Below are positions 53,703 to 62,450 of a DNA stretch of 64,000 nt, piece by piece. Position 1 is the first letter of the stretch, and each line of letters starts with the position of its first letter. The notes under the pieces are model-generated. The model made no database searches and was not told the DNA's origin. It saw only the letters and a list, made by a program, of their open reading frames with translations. Made by a program: the position numbers and the translations under genes. The DNA is taken from NCBI GenBank assembly GCA_965197665.1, contig CBDANO010000004.1:248001-312000 (forward strand), written 5' to 3'. This stretch comes from CBDANO01 sp965197665 (GTDB lineage: Bacteria; Chloroflexota; Dehalococcoidia; Lucifugimonadales; UBA3495).

Positions 53703-53806
53703 TTCCCGAGGGTGACCCGTGCTCCGGCTAGGCGCCGGGCCTCCTACCACCCTCCTCCGCGCCCTGCCGGGAAAAAGTATGTGCAACTTTTCACTAATCC
53801 CGTGGG

Positions 53807-53836
53807 AAGGTACCATAGCGCTAATGGTACTGTCAA
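53807..53836 (-). promoter_or_regulatory. Promoter of the caa3 operon
   Basis: On the minus strand a perfect TTGACA (53831-53836), an 18-nt spacer and a weak TACCTT -10. It lies about 105 nt upstream of the ctaC ATG. The spacer is occupied by a palindrome. The rest of the 53703-54000 gap shows no gene. Confidence 0.5.
53810..53830. promoter_or_regulatory. Operator-like palindrome in the caa3 promoter
   Basis: GTACCAT-AGCGCTA-ATGGTAC: perfect 7-bp arms around a nearly self-complementary centre, 21 bp in all. It fills the spacer between -35 and -10, the usual site of a repressor or MerR-like regulator. The regulator is unknown. Confidence 0.6.
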
Positions 53837-54000
53837 CGCATTTTCCTTTGGCGCGGGTGTTCTCGGAGCGCACGTCGCTGTTGGGCAGCATGGCCTGAAA
53901 GGAGGCTACCCGAGGCGTTGTTGGCGTTGGGTTCCGTCTGGCGCGGCATGTTCGTTCAGTCAGCCTGCGACCAACCCGGTTCCTCCCGTTCCTATCGGAA

Positions 54001-54387
54001 TCACAGATTGCTGGTTATGGCCGCGAATGTCTGGTCGAAGGTCTTGATCTCACGGACACCACGTCGGCGACAACTGGCCAAGTGACAGAGGTCCCGGGCA
54101 TGCAATGCAGGGTATAGCTCGTGGAGCCGCCGGGCCAAGGCAACATCCGCTTCTTCCAGCGGCCAAACCTCAACAGCGGCGTTCGCTATAAGCTCTAGCG
54201 TCGCATCGAAGGTTTGCAGCCTCGCGGTGGGCAAGTAGGCGTGGGCCAATTCCTGCATGACCTCTGCCGAAGTACACAGTGGCGTGCCACTTCGGTTGAC
54301 ATCGACAAAGAAGCGTTGGGCGGCTGTCTGGAGTGGGTGAGGGCGACCCACCGCGTACATGAAAACGTTGGTGTCAACGAAAATCAT
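54001..54387 (-). CDS. VapC-type PIN-domain ribonuclease toxin
   Basis: A 128-residue PIN domain. Acidic residues D5 (IFVDTNVF), E46 (VMQELAHAY), D98 (HARDLCHLA) and a final D (KTFDQTF) form the metal site. It would cleave RNA when freed from antitoxin. Its ATG overlaps the antitoxin stop by four bases, as is typical for vapBC pairs. Confidence 0.88.
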   Translation of the reverse strand: MIFVDTNVFMYAVGRPHPLQTAAQRFFVDVNRSGTPLCTSAEVMQELAHAYLPTARLQTFDATLELIANAAVEVWPLEEADVALARRLHELYPALHARDLCHLASCRRRGVREIKTFDQTFAAITSNL

Positions 54388-54659
54388 GTTGTGGCAGCCC
54401 CTTGTCCGCGGGACTCGCTTATGACGCGCAAGTGCTCGCTCCAGTCAGGCTCAGTTTCGGGACCCTCCAGGGTGGCGCACGACCGGAAGAACTCTTCGAC
54501 GTCTTCCGGAGACTCGAACAGCTTGTCGCGCTGGCGCGTTTCGAGGCGGTCACGAGCGGCTGCCCGCAGCCAGGCGCTGAGGGACATGCCCTCCCGCCGT
54601 GCTTGATAAACAAAGCGGTCCCGGTCAGCGTCCGGCATTACCAACTGCACCCTGGCCAT
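54384..54659 (-). CDS. VapB-type antitoxin
   Basis: A 91-residue protein with an N-terminal ribbon-helix-helix-like DNA-binding segment (MARVQLVMPDADRDRFVYQARREGMSLSAWLRAAARDRL) and an acidic, flexible C-terminus that would wrap the toxin. First gene of the pair. It very likely represses its own promoter by binding the palindrome 29 bp upstream. Confidence 0.82.
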   Translation of the reverse strand: MARVQLVMPDADRDRFVYQARREGMSLSAWLRAAARDRLETRQRDKLFESPEDVEEFFRSCATLEGPETEPDWSEHLRVISESRGQGAATT

Positions 54660-54687
54660 ACCGCCCTCTGAATCTAGTTAGAATGAG

Positions 54688-54706
54688 TGTGTAACATAGT
54701 TACACA
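54688..54706. promoter_or_regulatory. Operator palindrome of the toxin-antitoxin pair
   Basis: TGTGTAAC-ATA-GTTACACA: perfect 8-bp arms with a 3-bp spacer, 29 bp before the antitoxin ATG. On the minus strand a TATGTT -10-like hexamer lies inside it with TTGGAG 16 bp upstream, so binding would block initiation. Confidence 0.75.
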
Positions 54707-54807
54707 TCAACTTGCTCCAAGTCAAGGGATTATTGCACTCTCAGCGCGTAGCGGTTAGGAGAACAATGGGGGTATTGAGGGCCGGGGCGGGCTTGGAGGT
54801 CCGCCCG

Positions 54808-55890
54808 TCAGCGGAGCATCGGCGCTACTTCTTGAGCGAACAGCCGGACCGAGTTGAACATGCGGTCCGCGGGTATCCCGCCTCCCACATTCGGCTCTAT
54901 GACGACTCCCGAAAGCCCCAACCGCTCGATTATCTCCCTCAGCCGTCCGGCGACCATCTCCGGAGTCCCGTAAGCCACCCTGTCCCGCAGCAACTCGTCG
55001 TAGGTTATGCTGGACAGCCGCTGGGCCCGACGGGCCCTTTCTTCAGAGTTGGTGGTGCCCGCTCCACCGGCGGACTTGCCGAAAGTTACGGCCATGCGGC
55101 GATATGACCTCATGGTGCTTGCTTCGGGTTCAGAAGCCGCCCGCTCGGGCGTCTCAGCCACGTATGCGGGTATCCGCAATAGGACGTCGCCGTCACCGGG
55201 GTGGCCTTCCCCCCGCCACGCTTCCCGGTACACGTTTAAGTGATGAGCGAGTTCAAGCACATCTAGGCCGCGGAGTCCAACGAAGATGGGCAACCCAGAC
55301 TTGCCAACCCGGGGGAAAGTTTCCTGGGTAGTGGCGGCCATTCGCAGAGGGGGATGCGGCTTTTGATACGGTTTTGGCACTACGCAAACTTCGTTGAACG
55401 TGAAATACTTTCCTTGGTGGGAGAATTGGTGTTGGGTCCACGCCTTGAGGATGATGTCCAGGGACTCTTCGAAGCGGTCCCGGCTTTCCGCGTACGGTAT
55501 ACCGTAGCCTTCGTAGGCTTGGGCGAACCCGCTGCGTCCAACCCCGAACTCCAATCGCCCCTGACTGACTTGGTCGACGGTAGCGGCCTCTTCCGCCATG
55601 CGAATAGGATGACACAAAGGCAACACCGCGACGGCCATTCCTATCCTGACTCGCTGCGTTCGAGCGGCGATGGCGCTGGCCAGCACCAGGGGGACCGATA
55701 CTATCGAAGGGATGGCGGAGGCCAATGCGTCGGTCGATCTCTTTGGCGAAGCGAAGTGTCTTTCCGCCAGCCACACCCCGTCCAGCCCCTTTTGCTCGGC
55801 TTCGTCCACCAGAGTGAAGGCCTCTCGGAAAGCATCTTCCTCGGTGCCGGTCTCCCGGTAATCGCACTCCATGATCAGGCCCAGATGCAT
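54808..55890 (-). CDS. LLM-class flavin-dependent oxidoreductase (luciferase-like)
   Basis: A 360-residue bacterial-luciferase-fold enzyme using FMNH2 or F420. LGLIMECDYRETGTEEDAFREAFTLVDEAEQKGLDGVWLAERHF, RVRIGMAVAVLPLCHPIRMAEEAATVDQVSQGRLEFGVGRSG and YGTPEMVAGRLREI are family features. Such enzymes are greatly expanded in marine SAR202 Chloroflexota and oxidise recalcitrant organics, but the substrate here is unknown. Monocistronic. Confidence 0.9.
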   Translation of the reverse strand: MHLGLIMECDYRETGTEEDAFREAFTLVDEAEQKGLDGVWLAERHFASPKRSTDALASAIPSIVSVPLVLASAIAARTQRVRIGMAVAVLPLCHPIRMAEEAATVDQVSQGRLEFGVGRSGFAQAYEGYGIPYAESRDRFEESLDIILKAWTQHQFSHQGKYFTFNEVCVVPKPYQKPHPPLRMAATTQETFPRVGKSGLPIFVGLRGLDVLELAHHLNVYREAWRGEGHPGDGDVLLRIPAYVAETPERAASEPEASTMRSYRRMAVTFGKSAGGAGTTNSEERARRAQRLSSITYDELLRDRVAYGTPEMVAGRLREIIERLGLSGVVIEPNVGGGIPADRMFNSVRLFAQEVAPMLR

Positions 55891-56231
55891 GGCTCACCCC
55901 AAGTTACATGTCGCGCGACGGCATCAGGACTCGCTCCGGAATGCCCTGACGCCTAGGGCAGATTCGGGCGGTCACCGGGGCCGCCGCTTTTGAAGCGGGT
56001 CTCAATCCGGCTTTATTGACCCGGCTTTATTGACTAGGATTCCGGCCAGCGGCTAATTATGCGGGCTGGCGTCCTATAAAACAATGACGGCCTCCCTCCA
56101 GGGGTTTTCGTCTCCGATCAACTGCGATTGCCCTGCGGCAAGGCCGCCTTGGCCCTGCGATATAATTGCAAGTGAACGATATATACAGCATATGCAGACA
56201 TGCGGCATATACAGCGATACATAGCGCCCAA

Positions 56232-56437
56232 CTGACCCGATGTGCAAGTTTTTTAGGCTGCGGATTGGATTGCCGGCACAACAACGTCTTCGTCCGATAT
56301 GAGCCGTCTTCAACAAGAGAAATGGAGTGTGGTTGGCCCGCCGCGGCGGGCCAACCACACTCCCTCTCCGGGGGTGGGGCAACCCTTGCGTTGTGCCGGG
56401 ATGGGCGATAAGAAACTTGCACGCGGGGTCAACCGGG
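56232..56437 (+). repeat. Dispersed repeat R1, copy b (palindrome at 56325-56362), longest copy
   Basis: It has both flanks: left tgtgcaagttttttaggctg and right gggcgataagaaacttgcac. The ends are themselves inverted copies of gtgcaagttt / aaacttgcac, so the element has short terminal inverted repeats as well as the central palindrome. It occupies most of the 55891-56467 gap before the metallopeptidase gene; nothing else is recognised there. Confidence 0.88.
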
Positions 56438-56467
56438 GCCAAGGGCCGCCCATGATTAGGAACGTGA

Positions 56468-57778
56468 GTGAAGTTGGTTAAAGGGCACGAATTCCGGCCT
56501 TCCTCCGGTCTATCCCTTGTGCTCGTCGGGTTGTGCGTCTTGGGCTTTATCCTGCTGGCGGCACCGGTCCAAGGCGCAAACGGCGGGATCAAGGTGGTGG
56601 AAGAGCACCGAGAGGTGCAATTCCCCGATGACCTCAGCTTCACCTTGACGGTTGAGGGCGGCCAAGACATCGTCGAGGTGCAACTGCTGTTCCGCACCGT
56701 CGGCAGCGATGTGTGGTCCTACTCCTACGCTGACTTTGACCCCGGGCGGCGGATCACTACCACGCTGGACGTGAGAGTCGGGGGTCCAATTTTCATCCCT
56801 CCCGCAACCGACCTGGAATACTATTACGTTATTCGCGAAGCGCAAGGGAAGGTTCATCAAACCGGCGTCCAAAGGGTAGAGTACAGCGACAATAGGTTCC
56901 AGTGGGAAAGGACCCGGATCGGACCCTTGGAGTTGCTGCATCACGGGATTTCACGCTCCAGAGTTGAAGCTGTCAGCAAGCGGGTCGAAGAGGCGTTGGA
57001 ACGGGTCACCAGCTTGCTCGCCTTGGAGGATGCCCGTCCCATGAAGGGTGTCATCTACAACAGCAACGCGGAGGGTCGACCCGCCTTCCCATATCAAAGC
57101 GATACTATCTCGGAAGCCCAGGTGTTTGGCGGGTTCGCGTTCCCTGAGGATAGTATCTTCGTTGGGGTGGGGTTCACGCCCAGGATAATCATTCACGAAG
57201 CCACTCACGTTCTTTGGAGACAGGCCCTCGGTCCGAACGCTCTTGTGGCGCCTGCCTGGCTGAATGAAGGCTTTGCCAGCTACATGGAGCCGGACAGCGT
57301 TCCCTATAGCGGACGGAGTTTGAGTTCTCGGGGTTTGTCCCTCCGGTCAATGACCAGGATCTCGGGGACTCCCGGGTCCATATCGACTTTTTATCGCAAG
57401 TCGGAAAGCGCCGTTGCTTATCTAATCGAAGAATTCGGCGAGGACTCCTTTCAGCAATTTGTCGAAAAGTTGGCGGAACGGAACTCGACGGATGAGGCCC
57501 TTCTGCGGGTCTACGGATTTGATACCGAGGGCCTGGAGGAGCGGTGGGCAAACGACGTTAGGGGGCGGCCGGCCCCTGCGGAAGGCTCCCCGGCGGCGGG
57601 TTCCCCGTGGATACATTTCAGCAGCCTGGTGCTGGGGGCGTTGGCCTTGGTGCTGCTGGCGTCGTTTGTCCTCCGGTACCTGTTGAGGAAGTTGCGTCCC
57701 AGCCCCGCCGCGGAAGACCGGCTCCAACCGTGGGAAGACCCGGACCTACGGGATCCCGAAGACGATGACCGGTACTAA
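56468..57778 (+). CDS. Membrane-anchored gluzincin metallopeptidase (MA-like)
   Basis: A 436-residue exported protein. A signal peptide (LVLVGLCVLGFILLAAPVQGA) is followed by an Ig-like domain, then a peptidase domain with zinc motif HEATH (243-247) and the third ligand Glu267 (WLNEGFASYME). One C-terminal helix (FSSLVLGALALVLLASFVLRYLL) anchors it, leaving an acidic cytoplasmic tail. The start is GTG. The physiological substrate is unknown. Confidence 0.87.
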   Translation: MKLVKGHEFRPSSGLSLVLVGLCVLGFILLAAPVQGANGGIKVVEEHREVQFPDDLSFTLTVEGGQDIVEVQLLFRTVGSDVWSYSYADFDPGRRITTTLDVRVGGPIFIPPATDLEYYYVIREAQGKVHQTGVQRVEYSDNRFQWERTRIGPLELLHHGISRSRVEAVSKRVEEALERVTSLLALEDARPMKGVIYNSNAEGRPAFPYQSDTISEAQVFGGFAFPEDSIFVGVGFTPRIIIHEATHVLWRQALGPNALVAPAWLNEGFASYMEPDSVPYSGRSLSSRGLSLRSMTRISGTPGSISTFYRKSESAVAYLIEEFGEDSFQQFVEKLAERNSTDEALLRVYGFDTEGLEERWANDVRGRPAPAEGSPAAGSPWIHFSSLVLGALALVLLASFVLRYLLRKLRPSPAAEDRLQPWEDPDLRDPEDDDRY

Positions 57779-57865
57779 CCGGCTTATGCGCCGTCCGTGT
57801 CTGCGCCGACCTGAACCCGCGGTCCTTCCTTCTTGGGGAGGCCGATCCCACCTCCACACCAGAAC

Positions 57866-57894
57866 TTCACCTTCCAGTCACTTTTTGATATGCT
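57866..57894 (+). promoter_or_regulatory. Possible promoter of the thiolase/DUF35 cluster
   Basis: TTCACC (4/6), exactly 17 nt, TATGCT (4/6), about 100 nt before the ATG at 57996. Confidence 0.35.
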
Positions 57895-57995
57895 CTGAGT
57901 CGTGCTTTGCCCACTGGCCGCCGGGCAGCAGGACATGGCCGCCCATCCCGCGGGTAATCACTTTAGCAGCCACTTTGGTAATTCCGGAGGGTTAG

Positions 57996-59147
57996 ATGGC
58001 GGAACGAGTCGCTATAGTCGGAGTCGGCTACACCGCCCTTCGCTCCATGTCCCCTGAGGTCTCGTACCGGGAGCTGATATTCGAGGCCGCGGTCAAAGCC
58101 TACGCCGACGCCGGCATAACGCCCCGGGACGTCGATACCTTCGTGTCGATTACCGAGGACTACACCGAGGGGACGGCCATCGCCGACGAGTACGTGCCGG
58201 ACCAGTTGGGGGCCGTGCTAAAACCGGTGCACACAGTAACCGGCGACGGCATAACCGGAATAGGGTCGCTGGTGATGCAGCTGGAAACCGAGCAATTGGA
58301 CATCGCCGTCATCGAAGGTCACAGCAAAGCCTCCAACATTGTCCATCCGGCCCACATCGAAGCCTTTGCCCTGGACCCGATATACGCCCGGCCACTGGGG
58401 TTCCATCCCAATTACGTGGCCGGCCTGGAGATGCGGGCTTTCTTGGCCGAGACCGGTAGTACGGAGTTGCAATCAGCCCTAGTCGTTGCTAAGAACAGGC
58501 GCAATGCCTTGCGCAACTCCCTGGCCGCCTACCCGGCGAACCTGACGGGGGACGACGTGCTGGCGACCCGGATGGAAGCTGAGCCTTTGAAACAAGGCGA
58601 CATTGCTGCCTACGCCGACGGCGCCATCGTTATGGTGTTGGCCCGGGAGCCGGCCCTGCCCAAGAACGGGGTCCGGCCCGCGTACGTCAATGGGATCGGC
58701 TGGAGCCAGCATACTCCCAACATCGAGGAGCGAGAGTTGCACCGGGCCGTATACGCGGAAAACGCAGCGAAAATGGCTTACCGTATGGCCGGCGTCAGCA
58801 ACCCCGGCGCGGACATTGATTTCGCTGAGGTGGACGATAGGTTCTCCTACAAGGAGTTGCAACACTTGGAGGCCTTGGACCTGGCCGGGCCCGGAGAGTC
58901 CGGGCGTATGCTGGAAGACGGCATTTTCGCTCCGGACGGCAGCCTGCCGGTGAACGTTTCCGGAGGACACTTAGGCAACGGCTATACTCACGAGATGGCG
59001 GGGCTTCGCAGCGTGCTGGAGGTGGTGTTGCAATTGCGGGGCGAGGCCGGCCGGCGCCAGTTGCCGGGAGTGAAGGTCGGTCTGGCCCAGTCTTGGCGCG
59101 GCGTTCCCACCGCCACCGGAGGGGTGGTGGTGCTTTCCAATGCTTGA
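57996..59147 (+). CDS. Thiolase-fold (SCP2/Ltp-type) protein A lacking canonical Cys and His
   Basis: A 383-residue thiolase-superfamily protein close to sterol-carrier-protein-x thiolases. The segment where thiolases have their nucleophilic Cys reads VTGDGITGIG (81-90), with no Cys. At the C-terminal GHP motif it reads GGHLGNGY(330)TH, Tyr for His. Steroid aldolases such as Ltp2 use tyrosines on this fold and need a DUF35 partner, so a retro-aldolase or lyase role is more likely than Claisen thiolysis. First of a four-gene cluster. Confidence 0.82.
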   Translation: MAERVAIVGVGYTALRSMSPEVSYRELIFEAAVKAYADAGITPRDVDTFVSITEDYTEGTAIADEYVPDQLGAVLKPVHTVTGDGITGIGSLVMQLETEQLDIAVIEGHSKASNIVHPAHIEAFALDPIYARPLGFHPNYVAGLEMRAFLAETGSTELQSALVVAKNRRNALRNSLAAYPANLTGDDVLATRMEAEPLKQGDIAAYADGAIVMVLAREPALPKNGVRPAYVNGIGWSQHTPNIEERELHRAVYAENAAKMAYRMAGVSNPGADIDFAEVDDRFSYKELQHLEALDLAGPGESGRMLEDGIFAPDGSLPVNVSGGHLGNGYTHEMAGLRSVLEVVLQLRGEAGRRQLPGVKVGLAQSWRGVPTATGGVVVLSNA

Positions 59148-59172
59148 ATACGGCCTTGTGGTACCGCGTGGG

Positions 59173-59196
59173 CAACGGGGATTTCCAGCCCCGTTG
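59173..59196. other. Hairpin between the two thiolase-fold genes
   Basis: CAACGGGG-ATTTCCAG-CCCCGTTG: perfect 8-bp stem, 8-nt loop, 26 nt after the first thiolase stop. There is no T-tract. It may moderate read-through or protect mRNA ends. Confidence 0.5.
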
Positions 59197-59306
59197 TGCC
59201 GGCCTTTGCCAGTATTTGCGACTTGAGAGCCGGCGGCAACCCGGTTAGACCCTAAACCGCTTGTAATCTCAGCCGTTGCGCCGGCCGCGGTAGAAGAGGA
59301 ACTGAC

Positions 59307-60485
59307 ATGCCCTATAAGAACAGAGTAGCGGTCCTGGGAGCGGGGCTGACCCGCTTCATGCGGCGGGCCTTGGAAACGTCCAAGGAGTTGGCCTTCGAGG
59401 CCGCCAAGACAGCCTTGGAAGACGCCGGTCTGACTATCGACGACATCGACTGCGTGGTGTCGGTGACCGGCCCCGAGGCCTTTGACGGGGTGCACATGAA
59501 CGGCGAATACTTTGCCGACGGCGCCGGGGCTTGGGGCAAGCCGTATATGCGGACCTACGTCGGCGGCGGTTCCGGGGTCTTCGGCTTGGTGACGGGTTGG
59601 TACCACGTGGCCAGCGGGCGCTTCGATACCTGCTTGGTGGTGGCCGAAGAAAAGATGTCGCCGGCAATGCCTCACCCCCAGGGTTGCTTCAACGCGATTT
59701 ACGACCAGTTCACCGAGCGGCCCCTGGGAGTAAATCTGCTCTGGATTTTCTCCCTCGAGATGAACCGGTACATGCAGACCTACGGAGTGCCGATGGAGAC
59801 TTTCGCCCGGGTGGCCCAGAAGAACAAACGGAACGGTATGGACCACCCGTCGTCCCAAGCGGGAGTGTCGGGCGATTTCGAAATCGAGCAAATCGTGGCA
59901 TCGGAGGTCATGGCATGGCCGGTGCAGCGGCTCATGGTGTCTCCCGTCAGCGACGGGGCCGGCGCCATGGTCTTGGCTTCGGAGCGGTTCGCTAAGAGAT
60001 TGAAGGGGTCCCCGGTCTGGATCGAGGGGGTTGGTTGGAACCTGGACACGTCATTTTGGACCAACCGGGACCTGGTCTATCCCCGTTACTTGGAAAAGGC
60101 GGCAAGAATGGCCTACGAAATGGCGGGGATAGAGGACCCCAGGCGGGATATTCACGTTGTCGAGCCCTACGACCCCTTTGCTTATAAGGAGCTGCATCAT
60201 CTGGAAGGGCTGTTGTTTGCGGACAAGGGCAAGGCGCCCCAGCTATTGGAGGAAGGGTTCTGGGACCGGGACACGAAGACCGGAATCCCGGCCAGTCCCT
60301 CCGGGGGTCTCTTGGGAGTCGGCAATCCTATAGCCGCGGCCGGGATAATGAAATGCGCTGAAATATACTGGCAGCTGCAAGGGCAGGCCGGGCCGCGCCA
60401 AGTGGCCCGCGAGGTGCGCCGCGGCTTGGCCCAAGCTTGGGGCGATTTGATGCAAGTGGGCACAGTCGTAATTATGGGGAAGTAG
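59307..60485 (+). CDS. Thiolase-fold (SCP2/Ltp-type) protein B lacking canonical Cys and His
   Basis: A 392-residue paralogue of protein A. The Cys-loop reads VGGGSGVFGLVTG (85-97), no Cys. The C-terminal motif is GLLGVGN(340)PIAAAG, with Asn for the usual His. The fold elements NPSGG-like SPSGG and GLAQAWGD are kept. Two such subunits next to two DUF35 genes suggest a heteromeric acyl-CoA aldolase/thiolase-like complex. GAGGAA lies before the ATG. Confidence 0.82.
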   Translation: MPYKNRVAVLGAGLTRFMRRALETSKELAFEAAKTALEDAGLTIDDIDCVVSVTGPEAFDGVHMNGEYFADGAGAWGKPYMRTYVGGGSGVFGLVTGWYHVASGRFDTCLVVAEEKMSPAMPHPQGCFNAIYDQFTERPLGVNLLWIFSLEMNRYMQTYGVPMETFARVAQKNKRNGMDHPSSQAGVSGDFEIEQIVASEVMAWPVQRLMVSPVSDGAGAMVLASERFAKRLKGSPVWIEGVGWNLDTSFWTNRDLVYPRYLEKAARMAYEMAGIEDPRRDIHVVEPYDPFAYKELHHLEGLLFADKGKAPQLLEEGFWDRDTKTGIPASPSGGLLGVGNPIAAAGIMKCAEIYWQLQGQAGPRQVAREVRRGLAQAWGDLMQVGTVVIMGK

Positions 60486-60487
60486 CC

Positions 60488-61012
60488 ATGGAACCCTTTA
60501 GCGGCACGTCTTTGACCGACCACGCCCTCACGGCAGGGGAGGTGCTGGTTTCAATGTGGCGCGTCAAGTCGGACTATCGATGGGATACCGGCGTCGCCAT
60601 GGGAACTTATCTTGACGGTTTGAAACAGGGAAAGATCTTGGGTATTCGGTGCTCGCGCTGCCAACGGACCTTGGTGCCGCCCCGGGCCTTTTGCGAATTG
60701 TGTTTCCGGCCTCTGGATGATTGGGTGGAATTATCCGACACCGGCAAAATCAATACTTACTCGGTGTCCTTCGTGAACTGGGACGCCTCCCGCCGGCGCA
60801 CGCCGGAAGTCCCCGCCGTGGTGGAAATAGACGGGGCCAGTCCGGGCATGGGGATTTTGCACTTGATTGGAGAGGCGGGAGATTCCCTGGAAGGGATTGC
60901 TTCCCGGCTCTACTTGGGCGCGCCGGTGCAAGCGGTGTGGAAGCCTGCCGAAGAGCGAGAGGGGGCCATTACGGACATCCGCTACTTCCGGTTGGTCTCG
61001 GACAACGGCTGA
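60488..61012 (+). CDS. DUF35 OB-fold/zinc-ribbon acyl-CoA-binding protein A
   Basis: A 174-residue protein with rubredoxin-like zinc ribbon C55-x2-C58...C69-x2-C72 (GIRCSRCQRTLVPPRAFCELC) followed by an OB-fold (WVELSDTGKINTYSVSFVNW). DUF35 proteins bridge thiolase-type enzymes and bind CoA. The ATG at 60488, two nt after the preceding stop, is the start; an extension to 60437 would overlap. Confidence 0.9.
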   Translation: MEPFSGTSLTDHALTAGEVLVSMWRVKSDYRWDTGVAMGTYLDGLKQGKILGIRCSRCQRTLVPPRAFCELCFRPLDDWVELSDTGKINTYSVSFVNWDASRRRTPEVPAVVEIDGASPGMGILHLIGEAGDSLEGIASRLYLGAPVQAVWKPAEEREGAITDIRYFRLVSDNG

Positions 61013-61054
61013 GCCTAGACACCGGTTGACTTAGAGAAAGGATAGGACTCCTCG

Positions 61055-61528
61055 ATGCTGGATAAAATCAAGAAGCATGCACAAGTCCGGCAGGTTAGCG
61101 GAGAGGTGCCGATTTATCACCGGTACACCTTGGGTATAGCCGGGGAACGGTTCTTCAAGGCGCTCCGGGACGAGAAGCGGATATTGACTTCGCCCTGTCC
61201 CAAGTGCCTGGACCGGTTGCTGCCGCCGAAGATATATTGCGAGCGCTGCTTCACTGAGACGTCGGACGACTGGGCCGCCGTGGACGGCCCCGGCTACTTG
61301 CGAAGTTTCACGGTGTTGCATCGGTCTCTGGATGATGAACCCTTGGAAGCGCCGGTGTTCGTTGGGTTGATTGGGTGGCGTGGCGCCCGGGGTGGACTGG
61401 TTCACCGGCTGGAGGTCCCAGCTGGAGCCGAAGTGTCCTTGGGCATGGCGGTGGAGCCGGTCTGGGCAGACCAACGGACCGGGGGCATGTCGGACATAAG
61501 CCATTTTCGGCCGGTGGAGGGGGAGTAA
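61055..61528 (+). CDS. DUF35 OB-fold/zinc-ribbon acyl-CoA-binding protein B
   Basis: A 157-residue second DUF35 protein with zinc ligands C48, C51, C62, C65 (SPCPKCLDRLLPPKIYCERC) and an OB-fold (GYLRSFTVLHRSLDDE). Divergent from the first copy. One DUF35 per thiolase-fold subunit would fit the two-by-two gene content. AGAAAGGA precedes the ATG. Confidence 0.9.
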   Translation: MLDKIKKHAQVRQVSGEVPIYHRYTLGIAGERFFKALRDEKRILTSPCPKCLDRLLPPKIYCERCFTETSDDWAAVDGPGYLRSFTVLHRSLDDEPLEAPVFVGLIGWRGARGGLVHRLEVPAGAEVSLGMAVEPVWADQRTGGMSDISHFRPVEGE

Positions 61529-61684
61529 AATTTGCTCAAGCCGGATTTGCACCTGATCAGCTTGGCGCTGACTGCATCGAGTATACTGTTGTACAAGCGA
61601 CTCGTCGTATAGGGCATTGTTAACGTGGGACCCAATAGCTGCTGTGTCGTAATACGTTAAACTTCAGAGCATATGGGAAGAGTC

Positions 61685-62401
61685 ATGAAGCTACTTATCT
61701 CGCTGGGCCTGGCAGCCGTCCCGTTACTCTTGGCCGCTTGCGTCCTTGGCACCGCTACGCCCGAGCCATCCGGCGCCGAGGAATCAACGACTACAGAGTC
61801 AACAGCTACTCCGGCGCTTACGGCAACGCCGGCTTCCGGCGCGGCCAATACCCTTACCCCGACAAGCGCCCGCGACGGGACAACTAGACGGTACTCTCAG
61901 CCTCCGGCGATGACCATCGATGTCAACGCCCAGTACACCGCGACGATTCGGACCAATAAAGGCCCCATCACCCTCCAGCTTTTGGCGTCTCAAGCCCCAA
62001 TCACCGTAAACAACTTTGTGTTTCTAGCCCAAAACGGGTACTACGATGGAACGACCTTTCACCGGGTAATTAGAAACTTCATGATCCAAGGCGGAGACCC
62101 CACTGGTACCAGCAGAGGCGGTCCGGGCTACGCCTTTCAGGATGAAATCGTTGAGGGGTTGCTGTTCGACCGGGCGGGTGTGTTGGCTATGGCAAATCGC
62201 GGCCCCAACACCAACGGCAGTCAGTTCTTCATTACTGTGGGGCCCACTCCCCACTTGGACGGAAAACATACAATCTTCGGAATCGTGGTTAGCGGCATGG
62301 AGGTGGTGGACAATATCTCCACGGTATCCACAGACCGGGGAGACCGGCCCACCGCCCCCGTAGTGGTCGAGAGAATCGAGATAACCCAGTCCGGGAGCTA
62401 G
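61685..62401 (+). CDS. Peptidyl-prolyl isomerase, cyclophilin type, lipoprotein
   Basis: A 238-residue exported cyclophilin. Signal peptide and lipobox LLLAAC, a Thr/Ser/Pro-rich linker, then the PPIase domain with FHRVIRNFMIQGGDP (catalytic Arg), GSQFFIT and LDGKHTIFGIV. It would assist folding outside the membrane. The ATG at 61685 has GGAAGAG 5 nt upstream and is favoured over the ATG at 61673. Confidence 0.9.
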   Translation: MKLLISLGLAAVPLLLAACVLGTATPEPSGAEESTTTESTATPALTATPASGAANTLTPTSARDGTTRRYSQPPAMTIDVNAQYTATIRTNKGPITLQLLASQAPITVNNFVFLAQNGYYDGTTFHRVIRNFMIQGGDPTGTSRGGPGYAFQDEIVEGLLFDRAGVLAMANRGPNTNGSQFFITVGPTPHLDGKHTIFGIVVSGMEVVDNISTVSTDRGDRPTAPVVVERIEITQSGS

Positions 62402-62450
62402 CCGGCGTGGTACCGGGGACCGGCCTTTTCTTCTATATGGGTGCCGTGAG

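Noticed and set aside
53703..53891. Longer N-terminus for ctaC
   Set aside because: It would read through the TTGACA promoter and palindrome, and puts 63 polar residues before a good lipoprotein signal.
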